Positions 49,338-61,200 of a DNA stretch of 64,000 bases are shown piece by piece. The notes below the pieces were generated by a model, which saw only the letters and a list, made by a program, of their open reading frames with translations, made no database searches and had not been told where the DNA came from. This DNA comes from Cenococcum geophilum 1.58. Taxonomy: Eukaryota > Ascomycota > Dothideomycetes > Gloniales > Gloniaceae. Where the stretch lies: contig KV748177.1 in assembly GCA_001692895.1 (NCBI GenBank), positions 3,410,001 to 3,474,000 on the forward strand, read 5' to 3'. The position numbers and the translations under genes are program-made. Position 1 is the first letter of the stretch. Each line of letters opens with the position of its first letter.

Positions 49338-51719
49338 TATCCCTTTTATAAATTTTCCTAAATAAACTCTTTAAGTGCCTATAACTCCTTTTTTATAAGC
49401 TTATAGGTTAGGTAAAACCTTAAATTTATTCCTAGTTCTAACTTTATCTTATAGTCCTACGCTATATACTCTAATAGCTTTTTACTTTTTAGTAACTATA
49501 GTTTTTTACTATATTTATAGTATCTCTTTAGTATATAACTTAATCCCTAATTAGTTTCTTTATATATTACTCTAACTTAGTTTATTATTATATCTTATAT
49601 TATTAAATATTTTTTATATTAACCTAACCTATAACCTAATTAATCTTTAGATTATATTTCTATAACTAAGGTATTTCTAATACTACCTTATCTTATCCTA
49701 ATAGTAAGATATTAAAAAATATTCTAACTTATTTCCCTTTAATGGTTATCTAAATAGGTCCTATTTTCAGGTTAATAATACTTCCTTTATAGGCTATTAG
49801 ATCTTCTAAAATTATTACTAGCAAATATAGGTACTCCTTTTATCTATATAGTAGTCCTATCCTTTTAACTATTATTAGTAAAATATAGTTCCTTATTACT
49901 TTACTATCTACTAATACTTTAAACTACTAATTTTACTAATTAATTCTTAAATTTAGGTATTATTCTTAAATTCCTTTAAGGGTTTAAGGCTCTACTACTA
50001 GTTCCCTTTAGTTTTATAGGCCTCTACTTTTCCTAACTATTAGCTACTAGATTCTACTTATACTTAGTTTACTTTTAACTAATATTTAATTTGCTTCTTT
50101 TCTTTAATATACTATAGATAGATATTCTTTAGGCATTCCCACTACTATTATTTATTTAGGTATTCTTCCATAAGGAATCTTCCTAGTTAAAATATTGAGT
50201 CCCCTTATCCTTAAACTTCTACTAGGTGCCAACTATATATATACTTAGTATTTTTATATTTTACCTTTTCTAATACCTAATATATCCTTACTAGGTACTT
50301 CTAGTTCTTTTCTTTTAGTGCTTTATATATATTATATATATTATCTATATATATAATCTATACTAATATATAATACGCTTAGTATTTTAGGTTAACTCTT
50401 AGCTTATTTTTATTCTTAAGTTTAAACCTATACTATATTAATCTAAGCATTATAACTTTATTTACTAGTATTAAGATTTACTTCTTACTTCTTTAGTTCT
50501 TTAATTACTCCTTTAAATCCTTTAATATTATAATTAAGGCTCCTTTAATATAAGTTATAGCCTTCTCTATAATTAGATAGTTTTAGATAACTTATTTATT
50601 TAGCTATATATAGAAATCTTTTTATTTATTATTATATCGCTACCTATACCACTTTTAGCATAGCTTTTTAAGTATATATAGTCTATCCGTAAGGAAGTAT
50701 CTTCTTATTACTATATTATAATAACCTTTTATATATTATTTTTTAAACCTAGTTAAAATCCCTAAATCCTCTTTATCTTCTAGTTTAGTAAGCTACTTAG
50801 CTCTTAGTATGCCTACTCTTAGCCTATTAATAATTTATTATATAGATACTCTATCTTTTATACGTCCTAGTATACTAAATCTCTTATTTAGTTTTTATTC
50901 TTACTATATGGTAATTCTTATTTTAAATTCTACCGTAGTTTTTATTTATTTATATCTTATAAGTAGATCCTTAAAGTCTTTTTACTTTTTAATTTTAGTA
51001 TTAACTTTTTAATCTTTAGGCTAAATACTATATTTACCTAGGATTACTATAGACCTTATTTATTCTCTAAATTCTTAGTTCTTTAAAATCTTTAATTTTA
51101 AACTTATTTTTTTCTTAAGCTTTACTCCTATCTTAATCTAACTAGACTTAGGTATTTTTATCTTATCTTAAGAGTCTTAAATTTTACTTATCTTATCTTA
51201 AGAATCTTATACCTTTAAGAAACTCTATCCTAAGCTTATTTATATATTTTTAAACTAAGCTACTACCCTACTTTATTAGTTTTCGTCTATTATAGGTCCT
51301 TAGGTTCCTTATATCTCTTTATAAAAATCTTAAATCTATAGCCTTTTACCTTTATTAGGTAGTAAATTAGCATTAGTAATTATTTACCTACTTAATCCCT
51401 TTAGGATACTCTTTCTACCGTTTTATAAAGCAATAGATGCCGTATCTAATAGTATTATAATTCTTATTACTAAACCTTACTTTATAGCGGTCTTAGTCTC
51501 TACTTCTATTATTACGTCCTTAAGGTCTATATACTCCTAGTAAGCTACCTTTATTACCTCTTTATTACTAAATATTTCGCTTATATTAAATTTATTATCC
51601 TTAATATCTAATCTATATAATAGTTTATTAGTTCCCTTATACTTTAAAGGTTTTAGCTCCTATAGCTAATAGCTTATACTATACTTAGCGTCCTTATAAA
51701 TTTAGTATATATTATTATA
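49338..51719 (-). pseudogene. Chromovirus RT N-terminus and upstream Gag-Pol
   Basis: Next to the Fot1 element the minus strand reads YKIKLELGINLRFYLTYKLI, then KKEL, ALKEFI and ENL, then KG at the TA target. This is the stretch just before the RT palm, usually HAIDL.PG..P...PIY.LS..EL..LKE.I.E.L.KG.I.PS.SP. The rest, protease and Gag, is so AT-rich that no active-site motif can be picked out. The right edge abuts the LINE. Confidence 0.8.
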
Positions 51720-53869
51720 CTACCGCCCTATTGCCTTAGAGAATACCCTTAGCAAGATCTTAGAAAGGGTAATAGCGGACCGCATAGCAGACACGGCTGA
51801 GGAACACGCCCTACTACTACAAAGCTAAATGGGGGCAAGAAAGAACCGCTCAACACTATCAGCACTTACGCTACTCGCTGCCACCATCAAATCTGCATGG
51901 GCGATGCGAAGGGACTTCGTAGTATCAATGCTCAGCCTAGATATCAGTGGCGCCTACGATAATATACCCCACAAGCGTCTCCTATACATCCTTAGGGCAA
52001 AAGGCTTCCCAGAATAGATTATATAATTTATTTAAGGGTTTACAGGTCAAAAAGAAACATTACTAGTCTTTAGCGGATACTAAAGCCCCCCTATCGCAGT
52101 TGCAATAGGAATACTATAAGGATTACCCCTCTTGCCTATACTCTTCCTTTTCTTTATAAGCAACCTGCTTAACTCCTTTAAGGAAGGGGCAACCTAGGGG
52201 ATAGGCTTTGTTGATAATATAAACCTAATTATATATAGGCCAACAGCCGCAAAGAATTGTAGAACACTAGAGAAAGTATATAATACCTGTATAGAATAGG
52301 CAAGACGATATAGAGTCCAATTCTTACTAGAGAAATACCAGCTAATCCATTTTATAAGAAAACGCAACTAATCTGCAGATCTCTAGTATATAATTCGCAT
52401 CTAAGGCTTTAGGGGTTAACCAGTTCAGGGCCTAAGAGTATTAGGAGTATAGGTAGACAGTAAGCTCCGGTAGAGCGCACATGCGGCGCAAGCGGCCTGT
52501 AAGGGCCAAGCACAGTATATCACATTATCTAGGATCGTTAATTCCACATAGGGTCCATGCTTCTAGAGGTCACGCCTACTATATATAGCAGTTGTCTAGC
52601 CAACCATAACATATAGGTCTAGTATCTGGGCCATTAGAGAATCTAAGAAAGGCCCCCCTAAATCGCTCCTTAAACTACTCTAAAAGGTCTAAACAGCCTG
52701 CCTCCGGAGTATAATAGGCGGATATAAGCGAAAGGCTACAGCTCTGCTTAAGAAGGAAGCTAATATTCCCCCCCTATAACTATATATTAAAGCCGCTGCA
52801 ATATAAAAGGCGCAAAAGGAACGTAACTCTAATGTTATAAAGTATATTAAGACACGCCTAAATAAACTATAGAGGGATTTTAGGGCGCCTTGTAGGAGAA
52901 CAAACCAATAACCCTAAAGTAGGGAAGATATATTAGAGAAACAGGTAAAGAAAGCAGAAGAAGAATAGTGCTGCTTTAGGGCCTAGGCCTATATAGAGAA
53001 AGAAGGGAAACGTGTAAGAGGCCAGTAAGGATAATAGTAAGAGAGAGAAAGGAGCTAAAGTAAAGCATAAAAGAACGCCGGGAAACCATCTACTATAATA
53101 TAATACTGGCTGGACTAACGCTAGAGAGGTATATAGGAGTTAAAGATATAGAGGCTAACTAAGGTAAGAGGAACCTAAGCCGTAGCATAGTTAACGCTAT
53201 GGGGGGTAAACACCCTAGGGCTTTAAGAAGGCCTAATGAAGGCAGAAAATATAATGGTACCGCTCTTAAGAACAGGAATAATAGGACTAAAAGACTGGCT
53301 CTACTAGGTGGGTGTCCTAGTAGGTAGCCTAAGATGTAAATATGGCTGGCTAAGACAGACACCAAAACACGTAATACTATTATACCCCTTACGCACTAAC
53401 TAAGAAGTAATGCTCTTAGTAGCTGGTATAGAGAACTATAAGATACTACTCTTAATATAAAAAGGCCTTAAGGCGGTTACCTAGTGGCTTATTAGCTAAA
53501 ATGTACTAAACCAGTTTTGGGTCGTAAAGGAAATAATAATAAAGGGCGGAAGGGCGAGCAACGGGCGCCCCCTAATAACTCTATAGTAGTAAAGTAAAGT
53601 GTATAATACTAGCGCGTCCGTAGGCTAGTTACGGCAGTAGTGGTTCCCAAGGAGGTTAAAAAGTAAGGTAGTAGGAGCACTATAGGTAACTTGTAGGCGC
53701 CTTATAAGCGCCTTATAGGCGAGTCCTAAGAGGCAGGGAGATGGATTACGGGGTTTTCTCAAGTTAAGTCTTTCTTAAGTTGAGTTTTCTCCCTATATGT
53801 AAATAAGGAGTAGTCCGCGTGGGCCCAATAGGGATCCGAATCGGACGTTAAGCAATAAATTATTATTAT
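51720..53869 (+). mobile_element. 5'-truncated Tad-like LINE
   Basis: A 2150-bp insert starts abruptly inside a reverse transcriptase and ends in a TAA-type microsatellite (aataaattattattatt). It is flanked by a 14-bp duplication tatatattattata (51706-51719 and 53870-53883). Truncation at the 5' end is usual for LINEs because reverse transcription starts at the 3' end. RIP is weaker than in the host chromovirus, above all in the first 300 bp. Confidence 0.93.
51726..53530 (+). pseudogene. LINE reverse transcriptase to C-terminal zinc finger, relic
   Basis: The start reads YRPIALENTLSKILERVI, then QMGARKNRSTLSALTLLAAT with 62 open codons (51829-52017). Motif A is MLSLDISGAYDNIPHKRLL. The catalytic box near 52210 reads FVDNINLI, with FVDD changed by G-to-A. 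LGVQVDSKLR and the thumb follow. After frame changes the C-terminal finger near 53330-53400 reads CKYGWLRQTPKHVI (CxCxxxxxxxxxH pattern), followed by KGLKAVT and NVLNQFWVVKE. The endonuclease and ORF1 are missing through truncation. Confidence 0.9.
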
Positions 53870-53883
53870 TATATATTATTATA

Positions 53884-54392
53884 ATAAAACGCGAAACTTT
53901 TAACCAAATATTCTTTTATTCCTTATAGTATACTATTATCTCTTTATATATATATATCTTTTACTAGTTAGGTTTCCTTTACTATATAATTATACTAACT
54001 ACTTTTATAGTCTTTAGTAAAATAACCCTATTTTCCGTAATTTATATAAGCTCTATCTTTAACCATTTTTATTATTATAGGTTACGCCTAAATATCTTCT
54101 ACTATTAAGATCCCTAGTTCAGCCTATATTCCCCTAGCCTTTAATTATTAGGTCCTTACCCTTTAGGCTTTTATAGTTATTTTATTTATTTTTTATAGGT
54201 TTCTTTAGTACCGCTTAGGTCTATTAGCTCTACGCTATATTATAGTTTTTAGGTTTATTTTAGTTATTATATACTTTACGCCTTATACGACTATAGAACT
54301 CTATCTTAACCTCTTTTAGCCTATTTCCGTTAATAGATTCTATTATCTATCTTAATTACTTAATTAATTAATTCTCTTAAATCGTCTATATA
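53884..54392 (-). pseudogene. Chromovirus piece between LINE and Copia #4
   Basis: AT-rich DNA of the same texture as the other chromovirus pieces, placed between Gag at 60516-61200 and the pol part at 49338-51719. It should encode the middle of Gag. I see no clear motif, and the assignment rests on the target duplications at both sides. Confidence 0.65.
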
Positions 54393-54608
54393 TGTTAGTT
54401 ACACAAAGTAATATCACGTAGCTACGGTTCGTAAATAGTATGATGATTGTTATTCTGTATATCTTTTAGGGAGGGCGAGGAGCTTAAGGCTCCTCGCCAC
54501 ACTAGTACCGCGGCGACACGTGACGGCAACTTACCGCACGTAACGGCAACTTGCTACATATGACGGTAATATACCTTATATAGTAACCACTTACCTTTAT
54601 TCCTAACA
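54393..54608 (-). repeat. Copia #4 3' LTR (left)
   Basis: 216 bp. It contains the core gcgaggagcttaaggctcct and two to three units of about 20 bp (acgtgacggcaacttgcc) absent from the Copia #3 LTR. Confidence 0.94.
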
Positions 54609-54790
54609 CTAGTAACTCTTTTTTTATAGTTGCCATCTATATATATATACCGCTCGACTAGCGGAATAAATGTTAATCCTCCTTACTTACTATTACTATT
54701 ATACTATAAGTCTTACTGTCCCAAAATTTGCCTTTTAGCATATAGTGCTTTCTTGCTTAGGAGTTATAGGTAGATATCTTGTTTAGAGGG

Positions 54791-54859
54791 CCGCTAAGGC
54801 GCTAGTAGTAAGCGAGCCAATAGCGATTTTCTATCCCGGGGATAGAAAATCCTAATTAG
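54791..54859 (-). repeat. 69-bp hairpin module of Copia #4
   Basis: Best preserved copy: gattttctatccc and gggatagaaaatc form a perfect 13-bp stem around a single G. It begins ccgctaaggcgc and ends cctaattag. It lies between the RNase H end and the 3' LTR. Confidence 0.9.
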
Positions 54860-54949
54860 CTAGGTTAAGTTAGGGTCTATAAAATATTATACTCCCCCCT
54901 CTAAAAAAGTCTTAGTAAGAGAATCTAACTAATTAAATAACTTTAACCG

Positions 54950-57900
54950 CTAGTTAAAGTTCCTAGATATCTTAAGACCTTACGTAACTAAGAAATTTCT
55001 AGGAACTCCTTTTTAACCTAACCTTTAACTTATATATATAGAGTATTTATATTAACAAACGTCTCTAGTGCCTTGTTTAGGTTCGCCTTCGTTATTATAT
55101 CTACTAAATTATCTTAGCCATTAATCTATTAAATCTTAAAGAGTTTTTAACGCTCGTAGGATTACTAAAGTGCTATAATATTAATTATAAGGCGCTTTTT
55201 CTTTGTAGTACTAAGCTTAACTAAACACTTATAAAGGGAATATAAGTCAGTGCATATAATTATAGGGATAATAGGAAGTTCAAGTCAATCTATAATTATC
55301 TTTAGGGTAGTTCTAATTGTAATTGCCATATTAACTCCGCTAACTATTCTATATATCTCTAACGCTAAAACACTTTAAGTAATACGCTTACTCTTAGTTA
55401 AGCTCTAATAGATAATGTTACTATAGATTATAAAGTTATTCTCTCTAGTAGATTTATTCGCAATAATAATCTTATGTTTTAACTAGGAGCTAAAATCTTT
55501 ATTATTTATAAACGATTTATTAATAAATATAAAGAGCTTAGCGGTAGGAAGATTAATAGGCACGTAGAGTAGTCCCCGATTAAAATAGTTTATTTACTAA
55601 AAAAAACGCTTATTTAAGGCAAGAATATTATCCTTAATTAGTTCCTAGTGTTAAGCGGCAACTAAGAGATTAAAGGAAGCCTTAGGTTAATAGATAGAAG
55701 TAATATAAGCTCCACAAGCGCATTACTCCACGTATTCTTGCTTTAGAGAATTAACATTAATAACGTTAATCTTCTTACCTTAACCCTTCTAGCGTAAAGC
55801 AATAGAATCCTAGTTTAGGGAAAGGATATATTTATTAAAAAGTAATAGTGTTATTAAATTAAGCTTTTCCTTTAGCTTTGCTATAAGATTTGCCTTTACT
55901 AGCTTATCTTCTTTAAGAGCTAAGAATTAGTTATCTCCTAAGATAATTATATTATTAGTTTATATGCCAACGATTCTAAATAGAGTTCCTATGGTTATAA
56001 TAAGGAAGTAGGGATTAAATATAGATATAGTTATTAAAACTTCTCTTTATAGTGCTTACTATAGGTAGCCTACTAATAAGTTCTTACCTCTGCGATTCCG
56101 TATAATGGCTTAAGCATAACTATAATTATATCTTTAGGATATTAGTGGCGAATTTACTCTAGAAGGTATGCCAATATTAAGCGCTAAAGGTGCGTCTCTA
56201 ATTAGGTGTAGGCCTAGGTAATATCTCACAAATAGACTACTATTCTATTCTTTATTAAGGAGGGAGCTAGCGCAATAATAACTCGCTAACTAGCTCGTTA
56301 AATTATAGGAGATTATATAAGAATTACCTCCTTACTATTATTATTATAGCCTTAGATAATAAGCCTTAATTTCTTAAATAGGGCGTTAATAGCTTTACCC
56401 TTAATCTTATTAACTATTCTTAACTTAAAGATACGAACTCTATTAAACTTAGTAGGGTTATACTTCTTAAATTTAAAGACTCCTCTTATAATAAGACTAT
56501 CGATCTCCTACTTATCGGATACTTAGAAAGGAGCTCCTAGGGTTATAATATAACCTTCCTTTTAGAGCTATTTTACAAGCTTAAAGTTAGCCTTCTCTTT
56601 AGCTATTATAAAGGCCATTAATAACTTAACTCTATTCTTAATAGCGGTAATAAATTATTCTTTAAAATTAATAAGATATTGGCGATTTCGTAATCCCTTT
56701 AGGTAACCTCTACCGCGTTATAGTTATGGCGTATCTACTATAATTATATCAGGATTATAGTTGCCTTCTAAAGCATATTAATTATAGTTCTCCTTTAAGG
56801 TATCTTCTAGGGCATCCTATAAAGGCTTAAAATTGTTATCTTTATAATAAGGCTTAATAATAGTTAAACGGAATTAAGTAGGTCCGTAAGGCATCTAAAT
56901 AGTATAAGTTTAACTATTAATTATAATAAGTTGGTATAAGCCTAACTATCCTCCCCTTTTACGCTATACGCGTACTTTAGACTAAAGTAGCAGATTAAGC
57001 GTAGTTAAAGTATTTAGGCCATTTTTTATTTCTAATACGTTATTAACCTAGCGTATAGCGTAGAGATGTTATACCTCCTTTATTACCTTATAAATAGCCT
57101 TAGCTTATTATATAATAGAGGAAGATAGTAAAAAATTGTTAGTTATTTAAGGGTAGGCGCTAAAGACTAGCAATATAGGTATAAGTCTATCTAGGCTAGC
57201 GGAATTATTAATAGCTTTAACAGCTATTTATAAGGTAAGTTTTTTACTAGCGTCCTTTAGTTCTAAAGAGATAATCTTATATACGCGGCGTAATAGCGCG
57301 TAATATCGCTCTACTTTTTTAATACTATTATATGCCTTAACGGGGACTTCCTTAACCTTAATTGCTATTGCCTTTATCTATTATCAGAACTCTATAGATA
57401 AGAAGTTCTTTTCTATATTATAGATAATTTAATTAGGGGGTCCTAAATAGATATTAATCTAGTATAACTAAAGGGTATCCTATGCGTTTTTAGCTAATAT
57501 ATCTTTTAAGAAACGCGCGGCTTAGAAGAAGGTTAAGAAGTTAATAATTTAGAGCACTAGCTTGCCGCTAAGATATATAACGTTAATAATAATATAAAAG
57601 TTAAAGTTATAGTTATCCTTAAGGGTAAACTTAAATCGGCTAGGGGACTTCTAGTTTATTTAGTAGTAGTAGTAGTAGTACTTTATAAGATGCTTAATTA
57701 CCTTAACCTTAACTTTATAGCCTACTTGCTAAAGAACCCTAAGTAATTAATAAACGGATAGGTGGCTAAAACGATGGTGTAGTTAGCGTAATTCCAACTT
57801 AGTTAAGTAGCTTTAAGTAATACTCTTTTCTAGTTAATAAAGGAGCAACTAGGGGTAACCCTACTTGCGTATAACGGGCACCCAATTATCTCCCTAAATA

Positions 57901-59900
57901 AGTATATTCTTAAGGTTATTAAGCCTAACACCTAATTAATTTATATCTTTAATGTAAAATAAAAACAGAGTATTTATAGGAATAATATAGAAAGTAATAT
58001 ATCCTAAGGGGGTTTGGACCCTAATTATACTAAGAGAGATTATAGTACCTTTACTAAAGCGAATTATATATTAGCCTACCGTTAATTAGTTAATCTAAAT
58101 AGAGCTATTAAGCTGCTAAAGAGCTTAAACTTAAGGTTCTCCTACTATAGATACTCCTACGGCTCCTATATCCGGTATAATACTATAAAAGACGTACGCC
58201 AAGTATTTATCATTAAAGGAAAACGCGGAACTCTCCTTTAGCTTATTAAAGATATCTAATTTTATAATAGAATGGAGTATAGATTAGTTATTAAGAATAG
58301 TAACGGTTTATATACTATCTACCTTACTATACTCCATAAAGTATTAGTTAGGAGAGTAGTCCTTAATTTTTATATCTATAAGGAGCTGTTTAACCTTATT
58401 AACCTTACCCTTAAAATCTTTTACGCCTTTATATTAAACCAGGAAGCTTTAGAAGTAGGCTATAGTAACCTTATAATTTTTAACGTTTCTTATACTCTAA
58501 CGGAACTTATTATATACCTCTTTTTATTTATTAAAGGAGTATCTAGTTAACTAGTAATTTAGCTTCTTACAAACGTAGCACTTTTTTTAGTAATTACTTT
58601 AAAATAAACCTCTATAAGGACCTCTATAATTGCCTTATAGTTAATATTAATTATACCCTCTTTTATATTCCCTACCACGGCCACTATATATTTGATTAGT
58701 CTAGTTATAATTATATTAGTTAAGAATACTTAGTTGGGTAGGGTTTTCGGTATAGAACTATTAAGATTCTTATATTCGCATTGCAGTACCTATAGTAGAG
58801 CGTAGCTTAGTATATACTCCTTTAAATATATTTATAGGTTTATATAGCGCTAAGTTATACTTAGGAACGCTATAGCAGGCTAAGATAACCTAGTCCCTTA
58901 GGCTGTTCTTATTTTAGTAAGTTTTAGTAAATCCGCGTTAGATTTTCTAGAGTTTATTAAAGAGTAGTTAAAGGCACTCTAAATAAGTCTTTATTAGGTT
59001 AGAAGTAATAACTCTCTAGAATATAGTCTCTCGCCATTTAGACATATAAAGTTAGCGATTCTTATTAGTCTTAAAGTAGGCTTTAGTGAGCTAAAGCATT
59101 ATATTAAAGCTATAGTTTTTACCCGTAATATAGTCGTAATAGAATATTGCTGCCCGTCCCTTTAATATAATAGAGAAAGCGTAGTAGTACTAGTAGCTTT
59201 AAATTCTAACCTTATTATAATAGTTATAGAAGACCTATAGTTTTACTCTAAGTATATTATATAATTCTCCTTTAAACTTCTTCTCTTCGTCTAAATATAC
59301 CTTTATTAGATTTATAACTTCTTATAGTAAAGGGTTACTAGTTAGCTAGAGTAGAGGAGCTAGAGGTAATAGAGGTAAAGGAGGAGTACCTCTAGGTAGG
59401 GGAGCACCTTTAGGTAGGAGAGTACCTTTAGGTAGGAGAGTAGCGTTTTAGGGGTTTCGTTTTAAATTAAAGTTGCCTTTTAAAAAATATGGGTTAGTTC
59501 TAGGTTTCTATAGTTAATATATAATCTTAGCTTTTGTTTATACTAGTTCTTTTATACTAGTAATAATAGCCTAAATATTACTAGTAATTGGGTTACTATT
59601 TTTAGTAATATATACCCCATTCCTACGGAGGAAGTCTTAAAAATCCTAAATAATATTAATATTGCTAAGTGCCTAGGTATTAGCGGTCCATCCTATAAAA
59701 TCCTCCCTAAAATATTCCTATAGCTATAGATTAGCGTAGTATCTACTTTAGTAGAATATAATACGGTATAGGAGAAAGCCGTTAACTTATTTTGCGGTAT
59801 AAGTTATTATATTAATAGTAAATTCGTCCCAATCTTTATTAATAAGTTTCGCGTATAAAGCTACCCCTAGTAGTAAGGAGTCTTCCTAGTCGTTTAAAGT
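54950..59900 (-). pseudogene. Copia #4 Gag-Pol relic
   Basis: Minus strand, right to left. Gag comes first, with a low-complexity run at about 59385-59450 and a zinc knuckle near 58580 reading KCYVCKKLN. Integrase carries VERYYALLRRVYKIISLELK near 57300. A basic RGRGYLKGL linker lies near 56710. Reverse transcriptase starts near 56500 (IIRGVFKFKKYNPTKFNRVR), and RNase H near 55240 reads IYTDLYSLYKCLVKL. The last part reads NTNTLYTQVKGQVKK before the hairpin module. It carries more stops than Copia #3. The Gag start is not certain. Confidence 0.9.
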
Positions 59901-60299
59901 AGGCGTAGCCATATTTTTGGAGGGAGGGAAGTGTTATTAGCGTAGGGATTGTTGTTTGGTACGCGTTTATAATATATACTTATCGTTTAGTATGCGTTTA
60001 TAACGTATATTTATAATTATAGGGCTTAGGACTAGTTCTAGCCTTAAATCGCGAAGACTTATAAAGTATATTATTCTGCGTAACGGACGCAAGAATCTAT
60101 AATCTAGAAAAGGCTTAGGACCAGTTCTGGCCTTTAAATCCTTAAATTCGTAGAAGAGTTCTATTTAAGGTTTAGGACCAGTTCTAACCTTAAAAGACAG
60201 CTTCCTCTAGCATAAGTAGCACTAGTATAGTAGCTCGTCTCTTCTTAGTAGAATACCTAGCTGTTCTATAGTATAACAGTAAAGTTAACCACTAATTAG

Positions 60300-60515
60300 T
60301 ATTAGTTATATAAGGTAATATTACGTAGCTACGGTTCGTAGATAGTATAATAATTGTTATTCTATATATCTTTTAGGGAGGGCGAGGAGCTTAAGGCTCC
60401 TCGCCACGCTAGTGCCGCGGCGACACGTGATGGCAACTTGCCACACGTGACGGCAACTTGCCACACGTGACGGCAATATGCCTCATATAGTGACCACTTG
60501 CCTTTATTCCCAACA
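60300..60515 (-). repeat. Copia #4 5' LTR (right)
   Basis: 216 bp. Three nearly perfect units of acacgtgacggcaacttgcc are clear here. Less altered than the left LTR. Ends attcccaaca. Confidence 0.95.
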
Positions 60516-61200
60516 ATATATTTTATTAAAATAATTATATCCTAAACTTTTACCTTAAGTCCCTATTTATACTATGCTATTAGCGCCTTATTATTTTACT
60601 TAACCTATATTACTAATATTTAAAACTATATCGTATACTTTATTGTTAAGGTTTACTATATTAAGTCCTATAGCTTCCTTTTTACTATAGTTATTACTTT
60701 TAGGTCTTTAAATATTTATATAAGTTATTTTATAAAGCCTTCCCAACTTATAAATATAAACTTAACTTTTTTATTAATAGTACTTATACTATTTACCTAT
60801 ACTTCTATAAGGTAGGGTTTAAACTATTTAAGTGCTTTCCCTATTAGAAATAGTCCTACATATACTACTTAATTTATAGGTATTACTAGTCTAGCTCCCT
60901 CCTATATTACCTTAAAGTGCATCTATATTAGAAATCCCTTAAGTTTTAATCTCTCTCCTAAGAATTGTTTAATAGATAGTAACTTAACCTTAGCTGCGCC
61001 TATTCTATTAAGTCTTACTTTAAGTACCGCGTTGTTATCTATTAACTAATTAACTATTTCTTATAGTTGTCCGACCGTAACTAACTATAAGTTAGTATCC
61101 GCTATACTAGTATTACCGCTTATCCTTAATATTATAGCTACCGTTAATAGTATTATAGCCGCTACTTTTAGTAGTATATTGTCTTAACTTCTTCTACTAT
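60516..61200 (-). pseudogene. Chromovirus Gag N-terminal part
   Basis: The minus strand reads ISGNTSIADTNL, AKVKLLSIKQFLGERLKLKG and FHKV-type residues followed by GARLVIPIN. VVYVGLFLIGKALK and FIFISWEGFIK close the readable part. This matches Ty3-type Gag, which forms the particle shell. It is the 5' end of the element, so a 5' LTR and primer site should lie to the right; none could be identified. Confidence 0.8.

Larger units (their letters stand above)
54393..60515 (-). mobile_element. Copia #4 (family B), minus strand
   Basis: 6123 bp with 216-bp LTRs and target duplication atata (54388-54392 and 60516-60520), inserted in the chromovirus Gag region. The coding part is closely similar to Copia #3 in reverse. 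The primer site reads CTAATTAGTGG and the polypurine tract AAAAAAAGAGTTACTAG on the minus strand. The LTRs are longer than those of Copia #3 because of a tandem repeat. Confidence 0.95.
22700..61200 (-). mobile_element. Ty3/Gypsy chromovirus, split into five pieces
   Basis: This is the outermost and oldest layer of the stack, running right to left. Gag lies at 60516-61200 and probably in 53884-54392 and 49338-51719. Reverse transcriptase runs across 49338-49500 and 31130-31958, RNase H lies at the right end of 22700-24838, and integrase plus chromodomain fill the rest of that piece. Joined, the pieces give about 6.5 kb, the normal size. It is interrupted by Copia #1, a Fot1 transposon, a LINE and Copia #4. 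No LTR was found at either end, either because RIP has obscured it or because the ends were lost. Both boundaries are approximate. Confidence 0.85.

Noticed and set aside
58272-58550. 92-codon plus-strand open frame as a gene
   Set aside because: It lies antisense to the Gag zinc-knuckle region of Copia #4.
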